Shown here: positions 1-8,458 of the stretch, piece by piece
Position numbering within the stretch: position 1 is the first letter of the stretch
Layout of the letters: each line of letters opens with the position of its first letter
Assembly: GCA_023250585.1 (NCBI GenBank)
Contig: JAHFAK010000005.1
Coordinates: 1 to 23,022 of the forward strand
Direction of reading: 5' to 3'
DNA length: 23,022 nucleotides
Source: Deltaproteobacteria bacterium
GTDB taxonomy: Bacteria > Bdellovibrionota_F > JAHFAK01
The notes under the pieces: generated by a model
What the model was told of the DNA's origin: nothing
Seen by the model: only the letters and a program-made list of their open reading frames with translations
Database searches by the model: none
Program-made: the position numbers and the translations under genes

Positions 1-804
1 TGTTGTATTTGAATAGAATTTATTTACCAGCTTTAAAAACCAAGAATGTTCTTTTTCTTTGAATTCGCGGTCAGCGATTCGGGCGGTTACGTAGCCTTCG
101 GTTGTTTTGTCGATAAATTCGACTTTTTCGAGTTTAATATAATTCAAATCAATATCAACAAAGCCTCGAGTTCCAAAATCACCAAAGAGATAGACGCCAT
201 TAAAATTTTTAGCTACTAAATTGTTGTTCTTTTTTAATACATATTCGAATGAGAAGTGATCATCAAAAAGAAGATGCGTCAGATTTTGGCATTTTCCGTC
301 TTCATAAGAATAAAATCCTTTGCCGTGATTGAGTGGAAGCCGTAATCCTGACAGCTGAAAAGATACTTTTACGAGTCGTTGATTACCATTTTTTATGAGT
401 TCAATGTTTCTTGTCAGCCTTGGAAACGTATCATCATTGAATACTCCTGAAACAGTTAAAATACTTGTGACAGCTTTACCATCAAATTCTACATTTTTTT
501 TCTTTTCCTTGAGAGCGTTAACATGAATCAAATAAAGCATACGATAAAATTGATCCATTTTGGTGCGAAAAGGGTTCTCGGTGAATAATTCTGAAATTTC
601 CTTTTTAAATTGAGGTGTTAGATTTAAAACCTTAGTGTTTTTGATGTTCTTTAATTCCTCGAGGCTTTTGAGCAAATCATCGAGAATTACTCGAGAGGGC
701 TGGGAAGAAAGTGCTTCTGTTGCGGGACAATTTTTTGGGATAGTAGCATATAAACTAAAAGGCAAAAAAATAAACATAACTATTTGATATAGCAACGATT
801 TCAT
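1..804 (-). CDS. Secreted protein of unknown function, C-terminus outside the window
   Basis: This frame is open from an ATG at 804 down to the left edge (268 codons, no stop), so the C-terminal part is missing. The start is supported by a GAGGA ribosome site 8 bases upstream and by a good promoter at 873-901. Residues 1-20 form a classical signal peptide (basic MKS start, hydrophobic core, SLYA cleavage site), so the product is exported. The mature part is mixed alpha/beta. It has two early-to-mid cysteines (C26, and one in a GKCQNL stretch) and a Phe/Gly-rich strand-like section near residues 205-225. I do not recognise a family and assign no function. A CRP/FNR-type operator lies just upstream of its promoter, which suggests regulated expression. 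Confidence 0.8.
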   Translation of the reverse strand, partial: MKSLLYQIVMFIFLPFSLYATIPKNCPATEALSSQPSRVILDDLLKSLEELKNIKNTKVLNLTPQFKKEISELFTENPFRTKMDQFYRMLYLIHVNALKEKKKNVEFDGKAVTSILTVSGVFNDDTFPRLTRNIELIKNGNQRLVKVSFQLSGLRLPLNHGKGFYSYEDGKCQNLTHLLFDDHFSFEYVLKKNNNLVAKNFNGVYLFGDFGTRGFVDIDLNYIKLEKVEFIDKTTEGYVTARIADREFKEKEHSWFLKLVNKFYSNTT

Positions 805-872
805 AAAAATTATCCTCTTTACTTTAATAGAAAGATACGCTCCGCCCTTGGTACTTGATGTACTTTAAAAAA

Positions 873-901
873 TGTATAGGGTTTTTTGCCTATAATTTCA
901 A
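873..901 (-). promoter_or_regulatory. Sigma70-like promoter of the leftmost gene
   Basis: Read on the minus strand, TTGAAA (901-896) is separated by 17 bases from TATACA (878-873). The predicted transcript start near 866 gives a leader of about 60 bases before the ATG at 804. Confidence 0.55.
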
Positions 902-911
902 TAGTTTTTTT

Positions 912-927
912 TGTGATTAATCTCACA
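912..927. promoter_or_regulatory. CRP/FNR-family type operator
   Basis: The sequence TGTGATTAATCTCACA is TGTGA-N6-TCACA, the exact consensus spacing and half-sites of CRP-type regulators. Its centre is about 53 bases upstream of the predicted start of the leftmost gene and about 85 bases upstream of that of the giant lipoprotein gene, in the shared divergent region. The match is seen directly. That a CRP/FNR homologue binds it is inferred. Confidence 0.5.
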
Positions 928-969
928 GCTAATTTTTAATTGATAGGGTAGAATGTTATTATGAGTATA

Positions 970-998
970 TTGTATTAATTCCATAAGTATGCTATAAT
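970..998 (+). promoter_or_regulatory. Sigma70-like promoter of the giant lipoprotein gene
   Basis: TTGTAT (970-975), a 17-base spacer and a perfect TATAAT (993-998). The predicted start near 1005 places the whole 125-bp palindromic element at 1008-1132 in the transcribed leader. Confidence 0.65.
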
Positions 999-1007
999 AA
1001 AGAAGTA

Positions 1008-1132
1008 ATACTAAGCTGCATTCAAAATGATAACAAGGCGGCAAGGAGAAGGCGACGCAAACGTACGTAATGAGTACGTTGAGGAGCCGACGACGAAGCC
1101 AACGCAGTTAGCGTTTGAATACAACTTAGTAT
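1008..1132 (+). repeat. 125-bp palindromic element, copy 1 of 2
   Basis: A non-coding element with inverted ends: ATACTAAG at the left, CTTAGTAT at the right, each followed inward by an ATTCAAA-type arm. It has a central AACGTAC...GTACGTT palindrome. Copy 2 lies inverted at 14240-14363. The central 84 bases (1039-1122) are identical to 14250-14333, and the ends differ by a few substitutions and one indel. It contains no open frame worth calling. It sits between the TATAAT promoter and the ribosome binding site of the giant lipoprotein gene, so it is probably transcribed as a folded leader. It resembles a transposase-less miniature element, though no clear target duplication is visible. Confidence 0.85.
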
Positions 1133-1155
1133 AAAATTCTATCCTGGGAGGAGGA

Positions 1156-4100
1156 ATGCGAAGGCTTATTGGCCTCATCAGTTTATTTCTTTTTGTGGCC
1201 ACGATTGTGACCTGCGGTCGTGGTTCAAGCGGTCCAGCTATATTCTCTATTCGCTCAGTTGTCGCTAAAAATGACAAAGCTTCTACCGGTCAGAGTGATC
1301 TTTTAGTTTTTGTAGCAATTGCTAATACAGGTGGATCTGATGGAGCAGTCGATGAAGTAGGCCTCAAGTTTTTTCAATCTCCGGCCCCTCCTTCAGCAAT
1401 TCCAGGATCGATTGAAGATCTAATTCCCACGTTAAAAAATAGATTTAAATTCGCAGACGAAAGCGCCGATGAAAAATACAAAGATATTTCTGAATATTTT
1501 AAAGTTTCAGAGCTACGAATTACTGATAAGATTCTCGATCGTGATCGCGATCCAAGTGATGAAGAAGTAACGCTCTCGAGTCGAAACGTTATTGATTTAA
1601 CACCTGAAGAATTACAATCACAACTTGAGAAAGTCTCTGATAGTGATCTTGAAGGCTCTGCAAACCCGCTTATTATTCCGCGAAAGCAAGCTCGAACATT
1701 TGTATTCTTTATTTCTATAGCGGAAGATCTCTCTGCATATTTAACCTCAGAAGGATTAGTCCTCAATGAAGTAATTATGGGATCATATGTTCGCGGACAT
1801 AATAGAACAGGGCGAACCGAAACTGAAGTAGAAACAACATCCGATGAAATTGAAGCAGCTACTGCAGCAAGTATATTGGACAGCATTATAGTTCAATCAA
1901 AGGCACATTTGAATATTACCGCTGTCGTTAGCGATAAAGATGTAGCGAATGTAGGGACACAGGGGATTAACATAACCATGTCGATTGAAAATACGGGAGG
2001 CGCTACTGCTAATCTTGATCTAGCCACGCTTTCATTCATGGCTTTTGATGGGACTGATTATACCGATGATTTTAAGTTGACTCCTATTGCTTGTGATCCT
2101 TTTATTCCTGGGGCTACTGAACAAGATTGTTCTTTTAGCGTAGACATAGCAGACACTGCAATACCGGGAACACGAAATATCCTTGGTAGGGTAAGTGGAA
2201 AAGATGATAATACCGGTGATCTCGTTGAGGCAATTTCTGATACAACTGATGAAGCTGCATTTGCAGTGATTGAGGTAAAGAAGAGAGCGACACTCGTTGT
2301 TGATTCACTTGAACCTTCACTTACAACAATCAGTAAGGGAATGTCGTTTAGCCTTACGGGAAAAGTAACAAATATTGGAACTTCCGCAGCGCTTTTGAAC
2401 GAATCAACGTTAGCTTTTATCAATACAGCTAATAAGAGTATATCTGATGGTTTTACCATTAGCCCCGCTTCCGATAATCCTAAAGAAATAGCTGGCGGGA
2501 CCACTGCTATTTTTAGATATGCCGTTGCAACTACTGTAGATACACCGAGTGGAACCGCGGATGTAACACTCGTTCTTACTGGTACTGATTCAACCGATGC
2601 TTCAGCTGTTTCTGGCAAAGGCCCTGCAAATCCATTATCACTGTTAATCCAAAAACCAGCAAAATTAGAAGCTTCATGGGTTCTTCCCGCACAAATCGTT
2701 GAAGGGACGAATGAAGATATTAAATTACGTATTACTAATACAGGAGAAGCAACAGCGAAAGATGTTGCAGTTGGAAGCCTTGCTTATATTCAAGTATCGA
2801 GTGCTCTTACCCTAAGTGATATAACGGGCCCTTCTCCTGCAAGTACGCCTACTATTCTTGGTGGCACATCTCAAGACTTTGTTTATACTGTCAAAACGGC
2901 AGGTGGAGATGCTGGTATATTTAAAGTATCAAATTCAGCAACGGGTAAAGATGGCAATTCAGGTGAAAGCCTTACCAGTACTTCTTCTACAAGTGATAAT
3001 ATTACGATTCAAACTCCTGCTGCGTTATCAATAACACAAGTAAAAATCACCAATGATACTAATTACTCGAATGTTTATCAGGGACAATCAGGAATTCCCA
3101 TATCGGTACTCATCAGTAATTCAGGAGGCGCGACTGCAACAGTTACTGCTCTTACTCTAAAATTTGTTAACGGTGTTGCCGCAGATGAAGCACAATATTA
3201 TGTAGTGAGTGCGGTGAGCGGAAATCCAAGTTCAGTTTCAGGAAACTCTTCAGCAACTTTTAATTATACAGTCAATATCGCGACAAATGCTCCGACTGGA
3301 GCAAAAACAGTTGATGCAAGTGTGACGGCAAAAGATGCTAATAATGTTGCAGCTAACGATGATTCGGCTACTGCTAAATACTCGTGGACAGTAGGAGTGC
3401 CAGCCGCTATTTCCGGCGCTGTCACTCTTTCATCGGCTACAGCTTCATTGGGGCAATCAATTACCGTTACATATACGGTAACAAGTACAGGTCCAAAAGC
3501 AGGAACTAATCTTACTCCTACATGTACGTATTCAGGAACGAGAGGTTCAGGAAGTGTTGTTCCTACAATTGTAGCAACATTAACTCCTTCAAGTTATGCG
3601 ACTATTGATGCAAGCGGCGGAGGAAACGCCACGCGAGCATTTACATTTAGTTTTACAGTAGGCGCAAATGATCTGAGCAGTGGAGAAGGGAATATTACTT
3701 TCTCGTGTACTGCTACAGCAACTGATGCAACGTATGGACATACCGTAAGCGCATCGAGTGCAAGCTCAAATGCTCTCACTACTCAATCAGTTCCCGTATT
3801 AAGCGTAACTACAGTCGCAGTTACCCCTGATAAAGTAAGTCGACGCACAGACACGAATGAAGCATTTGCTGTCCAAGTAACTGTTACCAATACAGGAAAA
3901 GCGAGTGCTAATCTGAATGATCCTGTGTTGATTTTTACCCATAGTACGGCAGGAACAGTAACAGCTGAATATAGTGCAAGTGTCTCGACTGATTTTGCTA
4001 CAATTGGTGGAGTAGGTTCCGCTACTGCTTCACGAACATTTGTTATGAGTGTGAATGTAAATAACGGAGCCCAAACCGGAACAATTACTGTTGATGCAAG

Positions 4101-7100
4101 TATTTCTGGTACTGACGCAAATAGCGGAGGAGCGGTTTCTGATAATGCAGCAACAACGACCGATAGCTTTATTTTACAAACTCCTGCGGCACTCACCGTT
4201 TCGGCTGTTGATTTTAGCCCTGCAAGTGTATCGCAGTCACAAACAAACATTAGCGCGACGGTTACGGTAGCAAATTCAGGAACTGCGACGGCAAATATTT
4301 CGAGTACGGCAATTAAGTTTGACCAATTAGGCGTTGATAAAACAGCTCAATACACAATAACAGCAAGTGGAGGTAATCCGTCATCAATTGCTGGCGGAGG
4401 AAATGGAAACTTTACCTTTACGATATCAGTCAGCGCATCGGCGACGACGGGTACTATTACTGCATATGGCACCGTGAGTGGAACCGATGCGAACGATGCT
4501 GTTGCTACCAGTGATTCGGATATTAATCCAACTGATACGTTTACTGTTACTACAAAGGCTATCGTCGCAGTATCGACGGTATCAATTACTCCAATAACGG
4601 TAAGTAAAGGTCAAACGGGTGTAACCGTGAGCGTAACAATTCAAAACGGCGGCGGGGCTGATGCTACGAGCGTAACACCATCACTTACGTTTACTCAAAC
4701 TACGGCAAATGATCGATCGGGTGATTATACGGCAACCTGTACTAATTGCAGTAACGCTGATCAACTCACTCTAACTCCATCAGAAACAGATACGTATACA
4801 TTTTCAGTCGATGTAAAGAGTCTTGATTCCGTTGCGGTTGGTGTTGCAATTACCGTTAATTGCAATGCCACCGCGACTGAATCAAATTTAGGAACAGCAA
4901 TTTCTGATAGTGATGGCGCTAATACTACTGATTTATGGACAGTTCAAGTACCCGCAGCACTAGCAATAACAGCAGTTGCTACGACACCAACAAAGGTTAG
5001 TCGCGGACAAACAAGTATTGCGGTAACTATTTCTGTACAAAATTCTGGGCAAGAAGGGCTCACCAGCGTGTCGATATCAACAGCTACCCCGCTCTTTACT
5101 CAATCAACATCTAATGATCGTGATGCTGACTATACCGTGGCTTGTTCTAATTGTGATACCACAACGATTGCTGGTGGAGCGACTCAGGTTTATAATTTCA
5201 CCGTTGATGTTGCTGCAGGAGCGACGACTGGGAGTATTACTTTAAACTCGGGAACTGTTTCAGCACAAGGAGCAAATAGTGGAACGGCACTCTCCGACAC
5301 TGACGGGGCAACAACAACTGATTCATGGACCGTACAGACTCCTGCAGTGATTCGAGTAAATAGTGTTACAACAACACCGACAACCGTAAGTCGTGGGCAA
5401 GCATCAATTGCAGTTACGATTGCAGTTGAAAATACTGGCCAAGCAGATGCATCAAGTATGGATATTGCAGCAGCTGATCTTACCTTAAAGCAAGGAGCAA
5501 CCGATAGAAGTAGTGAATATACATTAGCGTGTTCAAATTGTAGCGGTGCTAATTTGACGATAGCGGGAGGAGCGATTAATAGCTATACCTATAGCGTTAC
5601 GGTCGGAGGTTCTGCAACAACAGGAGCTACAACTCTTGACTGTGCTACTATTGCTGGAACTGATGCAAATTCAAGTTCTGCAATTACTGACAATAATGGG
5701 GCAACGACAACGGATAGTTGGACTGTGCAAACAGCGGCAACGTTGGTTGTCGGAAGTATTACATTTACTCCAACGGCATTAGTTCAGGGTGAACCGAGTA
5801 CGGGTAGTAGTCTTGTCACTGTTCCTGTTCAAAATACTGGAGAAGCAACGGCGAATGTGTCGAGTGTTGCATTAGTATTAACAAAAACAGCAGTTATTGA
5901 AACAACGAAATTTACCATTGCTTCTGTTGCAGCGCCAACGACTATAGCGGGTGCGGCAACAAGCAACTATACATTTAAGATTACTCCAAAACTTGCTTAC
6001 AAGGAGAGTGACTCAAGTTATACAACTGCATTGCAAGGTGATTATACCATTGATGCGACAGCTGCTGGAACCGATGCTAACTCGAGTAGTTCAATTTCTG
6101 ATAACGCAGCTGCGGCAACCGACGCAGTAACAGTTAACTACTTCATTGCTGATTCAGCGAAAATTACTGATAACGTAAGTGCATCAAAAGCATCATGGGG
6201 AAATTACTATGATAGTGCGGGAGAAACAGGGTTAGATGTCATTATTGGAGTAACAAACGCCGCTGATAAACTATATAAACATATAGATGATGGAACTTTT
6301 AGCAGTAAGTTCGCAACATCAGATTTAGGAACTTTTAATACGAACGACGTTAAGTTCTTTGATTGTGATAACGATGGAGATCTTGATGTTTTCTTTGCTC
6401 TTGATTCAGCTGAAGATGAGCTCTATAAAAATGATGGAGATGGAACATTCACGCAATTTAATGATACCTTGGAAACGCAAACGACTTATATGGCAATTAT
6501 TGCTGATATGAACTTGGATAATTATGATGATATTATCGTTATGAGCTCTGGGTTTGGTTCATATTATTATGACAATTCTTCGGGAACAAATCTTACTGAA
6601 ATACATGCAAGTGCAGGCCTACCCACGGATACGACGCCTACTTTTGGTCTTGCTCTTGATTATACTAATTCAAGTAACAACGGTACGCAAGATCGATACC
6701 TCGATTTATTTCTTGGGGGGAATACGATGTATAGCAATAACCAAAATAAGACATTTGCGAGTAGAACGAGCATTGGTCTCACAAGTTCGACAACACAAGG
6801 CTCATGCGCAGGGGATTATGATAACGATGGTGACTTTGATTTATTTGTTACTCGAAGCGGTGGTGCGAGCCAGGATTTATTCTATGAAAATAACGGCAAT
6901 GGAACATTTACTGAAAAAGCAACTTCTATAGGGCTAACTGATACTTCAAACGGTAATACATGTACATTCGGCGATTTAGATAACGATGGTGATTTAGATC
7001 TCATTGTCGCCAATGATAACAATTCAAGAACCTTTTTCTACTTTAATGATGGGAGTAAAAACTTTAAAGAAGCAGGCTCAATTATCACGGCAACAAATGA

Positions 7101-7515
7101 TACAGCCAGAAATACCAAATGGGTAGCTCTTGGAGATTACGATAATGATGGCAATCTAGATATTTTACTTGTTAATAGCGGCTCAGCAATCATACTCTAT
7201 GAAAATAAAAGTGTTGATAGTAACTCGAGTAACTCTGATCATAAAAAGTGGATGAAAGTGAAAGCAAACTTAACAGGAGGCGGGCCTGCATTTGGTGCTA
7301 AAGTACAACTCGATCAAGATTGTGATTCTAATTTCACCGGTTCAGTACTCACACGATTCATTGATGGATCAAGCGGTAACGAGCCTGTTGCTCACTTTGG
7401 TTTGAGTACAGATAACTGTGATCGTTATATCCGAGTTACGTTCCCTGATGGAACTGTGGTGACTACAGTCCCGAAGGCAGTGAATCAGACAGTTACCGTT
7501 ACCGATACACCATAA
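1156..7515 (+). CDS. Giant modular surface lipoprotein with C-terminal FG-GAP propeller and ASPIC/UnbV domain
   Basis: A 2119-residue exported protein. The signal peptide ends in IVTC (C20); the Thr at -1 is unusual but acceptable for a lipobox. Residues about 26-1660 hold roughly 12 degenerate modules of 120-130 residues, each with a VSxGQ-like start, a V-x-N-[ST]-G-x-A strand typical of CARDB/NEW3-like beta-sandwiches and a GTDAN-type motif. Module starts are near residues 26, 250, 379, 502, 622, 750, 880, 1012, 1135, 1267, 1397 and 1528. Residues about 1664-2040 contain FG-GAP/VCBS calcium loops, for example DCDNDGDLD at 1736, DYDNDGDFD at 1888, DLDNDGDLD at 1941 and DYDNDGNLD at 1995, with degenerate ones at 1784 and 1835, which suggests a six-bladed propeller. 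An ASPIC/UnbV-like domain follows (about 2045-2115). The probable role is an outer-surface stalk with a binding head; the ligand is unknown. The ATG has a GGGAGG site 4 bases upstream. It follows a palindromic leader element and ends 2 bases before another palindrome. Confidence 0.9.
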   Translation: MRRLIGLISLFLFVATIVTCGRGSSGPAIFSIRSVVAKNDKASTGQSDLLVFVAIANTGGSDGAVDEVGLKFFQSPAPPSAIPGSIEDLIPTLKNRFKFADESADEKYKDISEYFKVSELRITDKILDRDRDPSDEEVTLSSRNVIDLTPEELQSQLEKVSDSDLEGSANPLIIPRKQARTFVFFISIAEDLSAYLTSEGLVLNEVIMGSYVRGHNRTGRTETEVETTSDEIEAATAASILDSIIVQSKAHLNITAVVSDKDVANVGTQGINITMSIENTGGATANLDLATLSFMAFDGTDYTDDFKLTPIACDPFIPGATEQDCSFSVDIADTAIPGTRNILGRVSGKDDNTGDLVEAISDTTDEAAFAVIEVKKRATLVVDSLEPSLTTISKGMSFSLTGKVTNIGTSAALLNESTLAFINTANKSISDGFTISPASDNPKEIAGGTTAIFRYAVATTVDTPSGTADVTLVLTGTDSTDASAVSGKGPANPLSLLIQKPAKLEASWVLPAQIVEGTNEDIKLRITNTGEATAKDVAVGSLAYIQVSSALTLSDITGPSPASTPTILGGTSQDFVYTVKTAGGDAGIFKVSNSATGKDGNSGESLTSTSSTSDNITIQTPAALSITQVKITNDTNYSNVYQGQSGIPISVLISNSGGATATVTALTLKFVNGVAADEAQYYVVSAVSGNPSSVSGNSSATFNYTVNIATNAPTGAKTVDASVTAKDANNVAANDDSATAKYSWTVGVPAAISGAVTLSSATASLGQSITVTYTVTSTGPKAGTNLTPTCTYSGTRGSGSVVPTIVATLTPSSYATIDASGGGNATRAFTFSFTVGANDLSSGEGNITFSCTATATDATYGHTVSASSASSNALTTQSVPVLSVTTVAVTPDKVSRRTDTNEAFAVQVTVTNTGKASANLNDPVLIFTHSTAGTVTAEYSASVSTDFATIGGVGSATASRTFVMSVNVNNGAQTGTITVDASISGTDANSGGAVSDNAATTTDSFILQTPAALTVSAVDFSPASVSQSQTNISATVTVANSGTATANISSTAIKFDQLGVDKTAQYTITASGGNPSSIAGGGNGNFTFTISVSASATTGTITAYGTVSGTDANDAVATSDSDINPTDTFTVTTKAIVAVSTVSITPITVSKGQTGVTVSVTIQNGGGADATSVTPSLTFTQTTANDRSGDYTATCTNCSNADQLTLTPSETDTYTFSVDVKSLDSVAVGVAITVNCNATATESNLGTAISDSDGANTTDLWTVQVPAALAITAVATTPTKVSRGQTSIAVTISVQNSGQEGLTSVSISTATPLFTQSTSNDRDADYTVACSNCDTTTIAGGATQVYNFTVDVAAGATTGSITLNSGTVSAQGANSGTALSDTDGATTTDSWTVQTPAVIRVNSVTTTPTTVSRGQASIAVTIAVENTGQADASSMDIAAADLTLKQGATDRSSEYTLACSNCSGANLTIAGGAINSYTYSVTVGGSATTGATTLDCATIAGTDANSSSAITDNNGATTTDSWTVQTAATLVVGSITFTPTALVQGEPSTGSSLVTVPVQNTGEATANVSSVALVLTKTAVIETTKFTIASVAAPTTIAGAATSNYTFKITPKLAYKESDSSYTTALQGDYTIDATAAGTDANSSSSISDNAAAATDAVTVNYFIADSAKITDNVSASKASWGNYYDSAGETGLDVIIGVTNAADKLYKHIDDGTFSSKFATSDLGTFNTNDVKFFDCDNDGDLDVFFALDSAEDELYKNDGDGTFTQFNDTLETQTTYMAIIADMNLDNYDDIIVMSSGFGSYYYDNSSGTNLTEIHASAGLPTDTTPTFGLALDYTNSSNNGTQDRYLDLFLGGNTMYSNNQNKTFASRTSIGLTSSTTQGSCAGDYDNDGDFDLFVTRSGGASQDLFYENNGNGTFTEKATSIGLTDTSNGNTCTFGDLDNDGDLDLIVANDNNSRTFFYFNDGSKNFKEAGSIITATNDTARNTKWVALGDYDNDGNLDILLVNSGSAIILYENKSVDSNSSNSDHKKWMKVKANLTGGGPAFGAKVQLDQDCDSNFTGSVLTRFIDGSSGNEPVAHFGLSTDNCDRYIRVTFPDGTVVTTVPKAVNQTVTVTDTP

Positions 7516-7517
7516 GA

Positions 7518-7607
7518 GTGTTCTGATGTTACGATTGTACTGAAGTACTGATGTTGAAGAAAAATATTCCTAACATCAACACTTCAGCACATTCTTAACA
7601 TCAGCAC
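7518..7607. repeat. 90-bp imperfect palindrome after the giant gene
   Basis: Arms of 38 (7518-7555) and 36 (7572-7607) bases pair with few mismatches around a 16-base AT-rich loop. Each arm contains the repeated word CTGATGTT or GTTGATGTT. It begins 2 bases after the stop codon. No U-run follows, so it is not a textbook intrinsic terminator, but the transcript would form a strong hairpin that could stop transcription or protect the mRNA end. Confidence 0.75.
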
Positions 7608-7628
7608 AAAGAGAAGAGAAAGGCCTTT

Positions 7629-8213
7629 ATGAAAAAATTTATTATCGGATTAGTAATGATTATTATTCCATATACTCTACACGCGTTTCCAGAAATTATC
7701 GACTTTAAACAACGAAATCACAACACGGTCAAACATCTTGAAATTAGCCCGGTCATTGTTCCTTATTATGGAGATGTTCTCGAGACATCGGTGCTCTATG
7801 GAAGTCGATTCAATTATCATTTGAGCCAGGCTTGGTCATTAGGAGGAACGTTTCTCTATGGCGAAAGTGTTTATGATACAACGTCTGCTCCAATTAGTGG
7901 AAGAAATTCTGATACACATATAATTTACGATGGCCATTTTATGTATTCAATTCCTGCGGCTTTGAGAATCAGCAAAGACATTCCCCTCGAAGCTGATATG
8001 TATACAATCTTAGGGGCAGGGGAAGAATATATTGGCGGAGATAATCATACTACTATCTTACTTGGTGGAGGATTGAAAATGTATACGGGGATTCCTTGGC
8101 TTGCAGTACGAATAGGCATTCGCGATTATTTTTATAAAGTAACAATTAGTGGAGAAAATAAAACGGTAGATGATCTGGTAATGATGATAGGAGTATCTTT
8201 TTTATTTCTTTAG
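7629..8213 (+). CDS. Small outer-membrane beta-barrel protein
   Basis: A 194-residue protein with a clear signal peptide (MKK start, hydrophobic core, cleavage after TLHA near residue 19). The mature part is built of short alternating amphipathic strands rich in Tyr, Gly and Ile, for example the stretches near residues 55-75, 95-115, 120-130, 138-150 and 155-170. It ends in a hydrophobic strand, MIGVSFLFL, as in beta-barrel proteins. The size and pattern fit the outer-membrane beta-barrel domain proteins common in Myxococcota-like genomes. The assignment rests on pattern, not on a conserved motif. The ATG has an AGAAAGG site 5 bases upstream. The gene lies between two long palindromes, and its stop codon overlaps the second by one base. 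Confidence 0.75.
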   Translation: MKKFIIGLVMIIIPYTLHAFPEIIDFKQRNHNTVKHLEISPVIVPYYGDVLETSVLYGSRFNYHLSQAWSLGGTFLYGESVYDTTSAPISGRNSDTHIIYDGHFMYSIPAALRISKDIPLEADMYTILGAGEEYIGGDNHTTILLGGGLKMYTGIPWLAVRIGIRDYFYKVTISGENKTVDDLVMMIGVSFLFL

Positions 8214-8338
8214 GAACCTCTCAAAAAGGTCCATCTGCATCGTTGCACACAAGAGTCACAATCCTCACATACTATCTGAGTATGCTCCGGTTGTGACTCT
8301 TGCGTGCGCCTCGCATCTGGACCTTTTTGAGAGGTTCC
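8213..8338. repeat. 126-bp palindrome with 21-bp perfect terminal inverted repeats
   Basis: The first and last 21 bases (8213-8233 and 8318-8338) are exact inverted copies, beginning GGAACCTCTC. Inner arms also pair: an 11-base AAGAGTCACAA block and CATACT/AGTATG flanking a 4-6 base loop near 8274. The whole element can therefore form one long hairpin. Its first G is the last base of the upstream TAG stop. It has no coding content. It is either a miniature mobile palindrome or an extremely long 3'-end hairpin. Confidence 0.85.
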
Positions 8339-8394
8339 ATGAAATGTGAATTTTTCAGAGAATTCTTTAAAGAGCAGTAAAGAGCAGTGATTTA

Positions 8395-8422
8395 TTGTAT
8401 TCATTAAAAAAGTTGGTATAAT
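8395..8422 (+). promoter_or_regulatory. Sigma70-like promoter of the Tyr-rich lipoprotein gene
   Basis: TTGTAT (8395-8400), 16 bases, then TATAAT (8417-8422). The -35 word is the same as in the promoter at 970. A 10-base tandem duplication AAAGAGCAGT (8369-8378 and 8379-8388) lies just upstream and could be an activator site or a replication-slip scar. Confidence 0.6.
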
Positions 8423-8458
8423 AAAAATAGGTTTAATCATAAAAATTGGAGGATGAAT

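Noticed and set aside
1011-1277. Minus-strand 88-codon frame covering the palindromic element and the start of the giant gene
   Set aside because: It is mostly the reverse of the non-coding element and of a signal-peptide sequence, with no recognisable protein features.
1374-4250. Several minus-strand open frames of 60-190 codons inside the giant lipoprotein gene
   Set aside because: They are antisense to a repeat-rich, Thr/Ser/Ala-rich coding region. They have no ribosome sites or signal features, and the plus frame is continuous with clear domains.
3000-6100. Regular repeats in the giant gene considered as a CRISPR or tandem DNA repeat
   Set aside because: The periodicity (about 380 bases) is at protein level, with strongly diverged DNA, an open frame throughout and no short identical repeats with spacers.
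8453-8458. ATG at 8453 for the Tyr-rich lipoprotein
   Set aside because: The GGAGG ribosome site ends directly at this ATG, leaving no spacer. The ATG at 8459 has a 6-base spacer.
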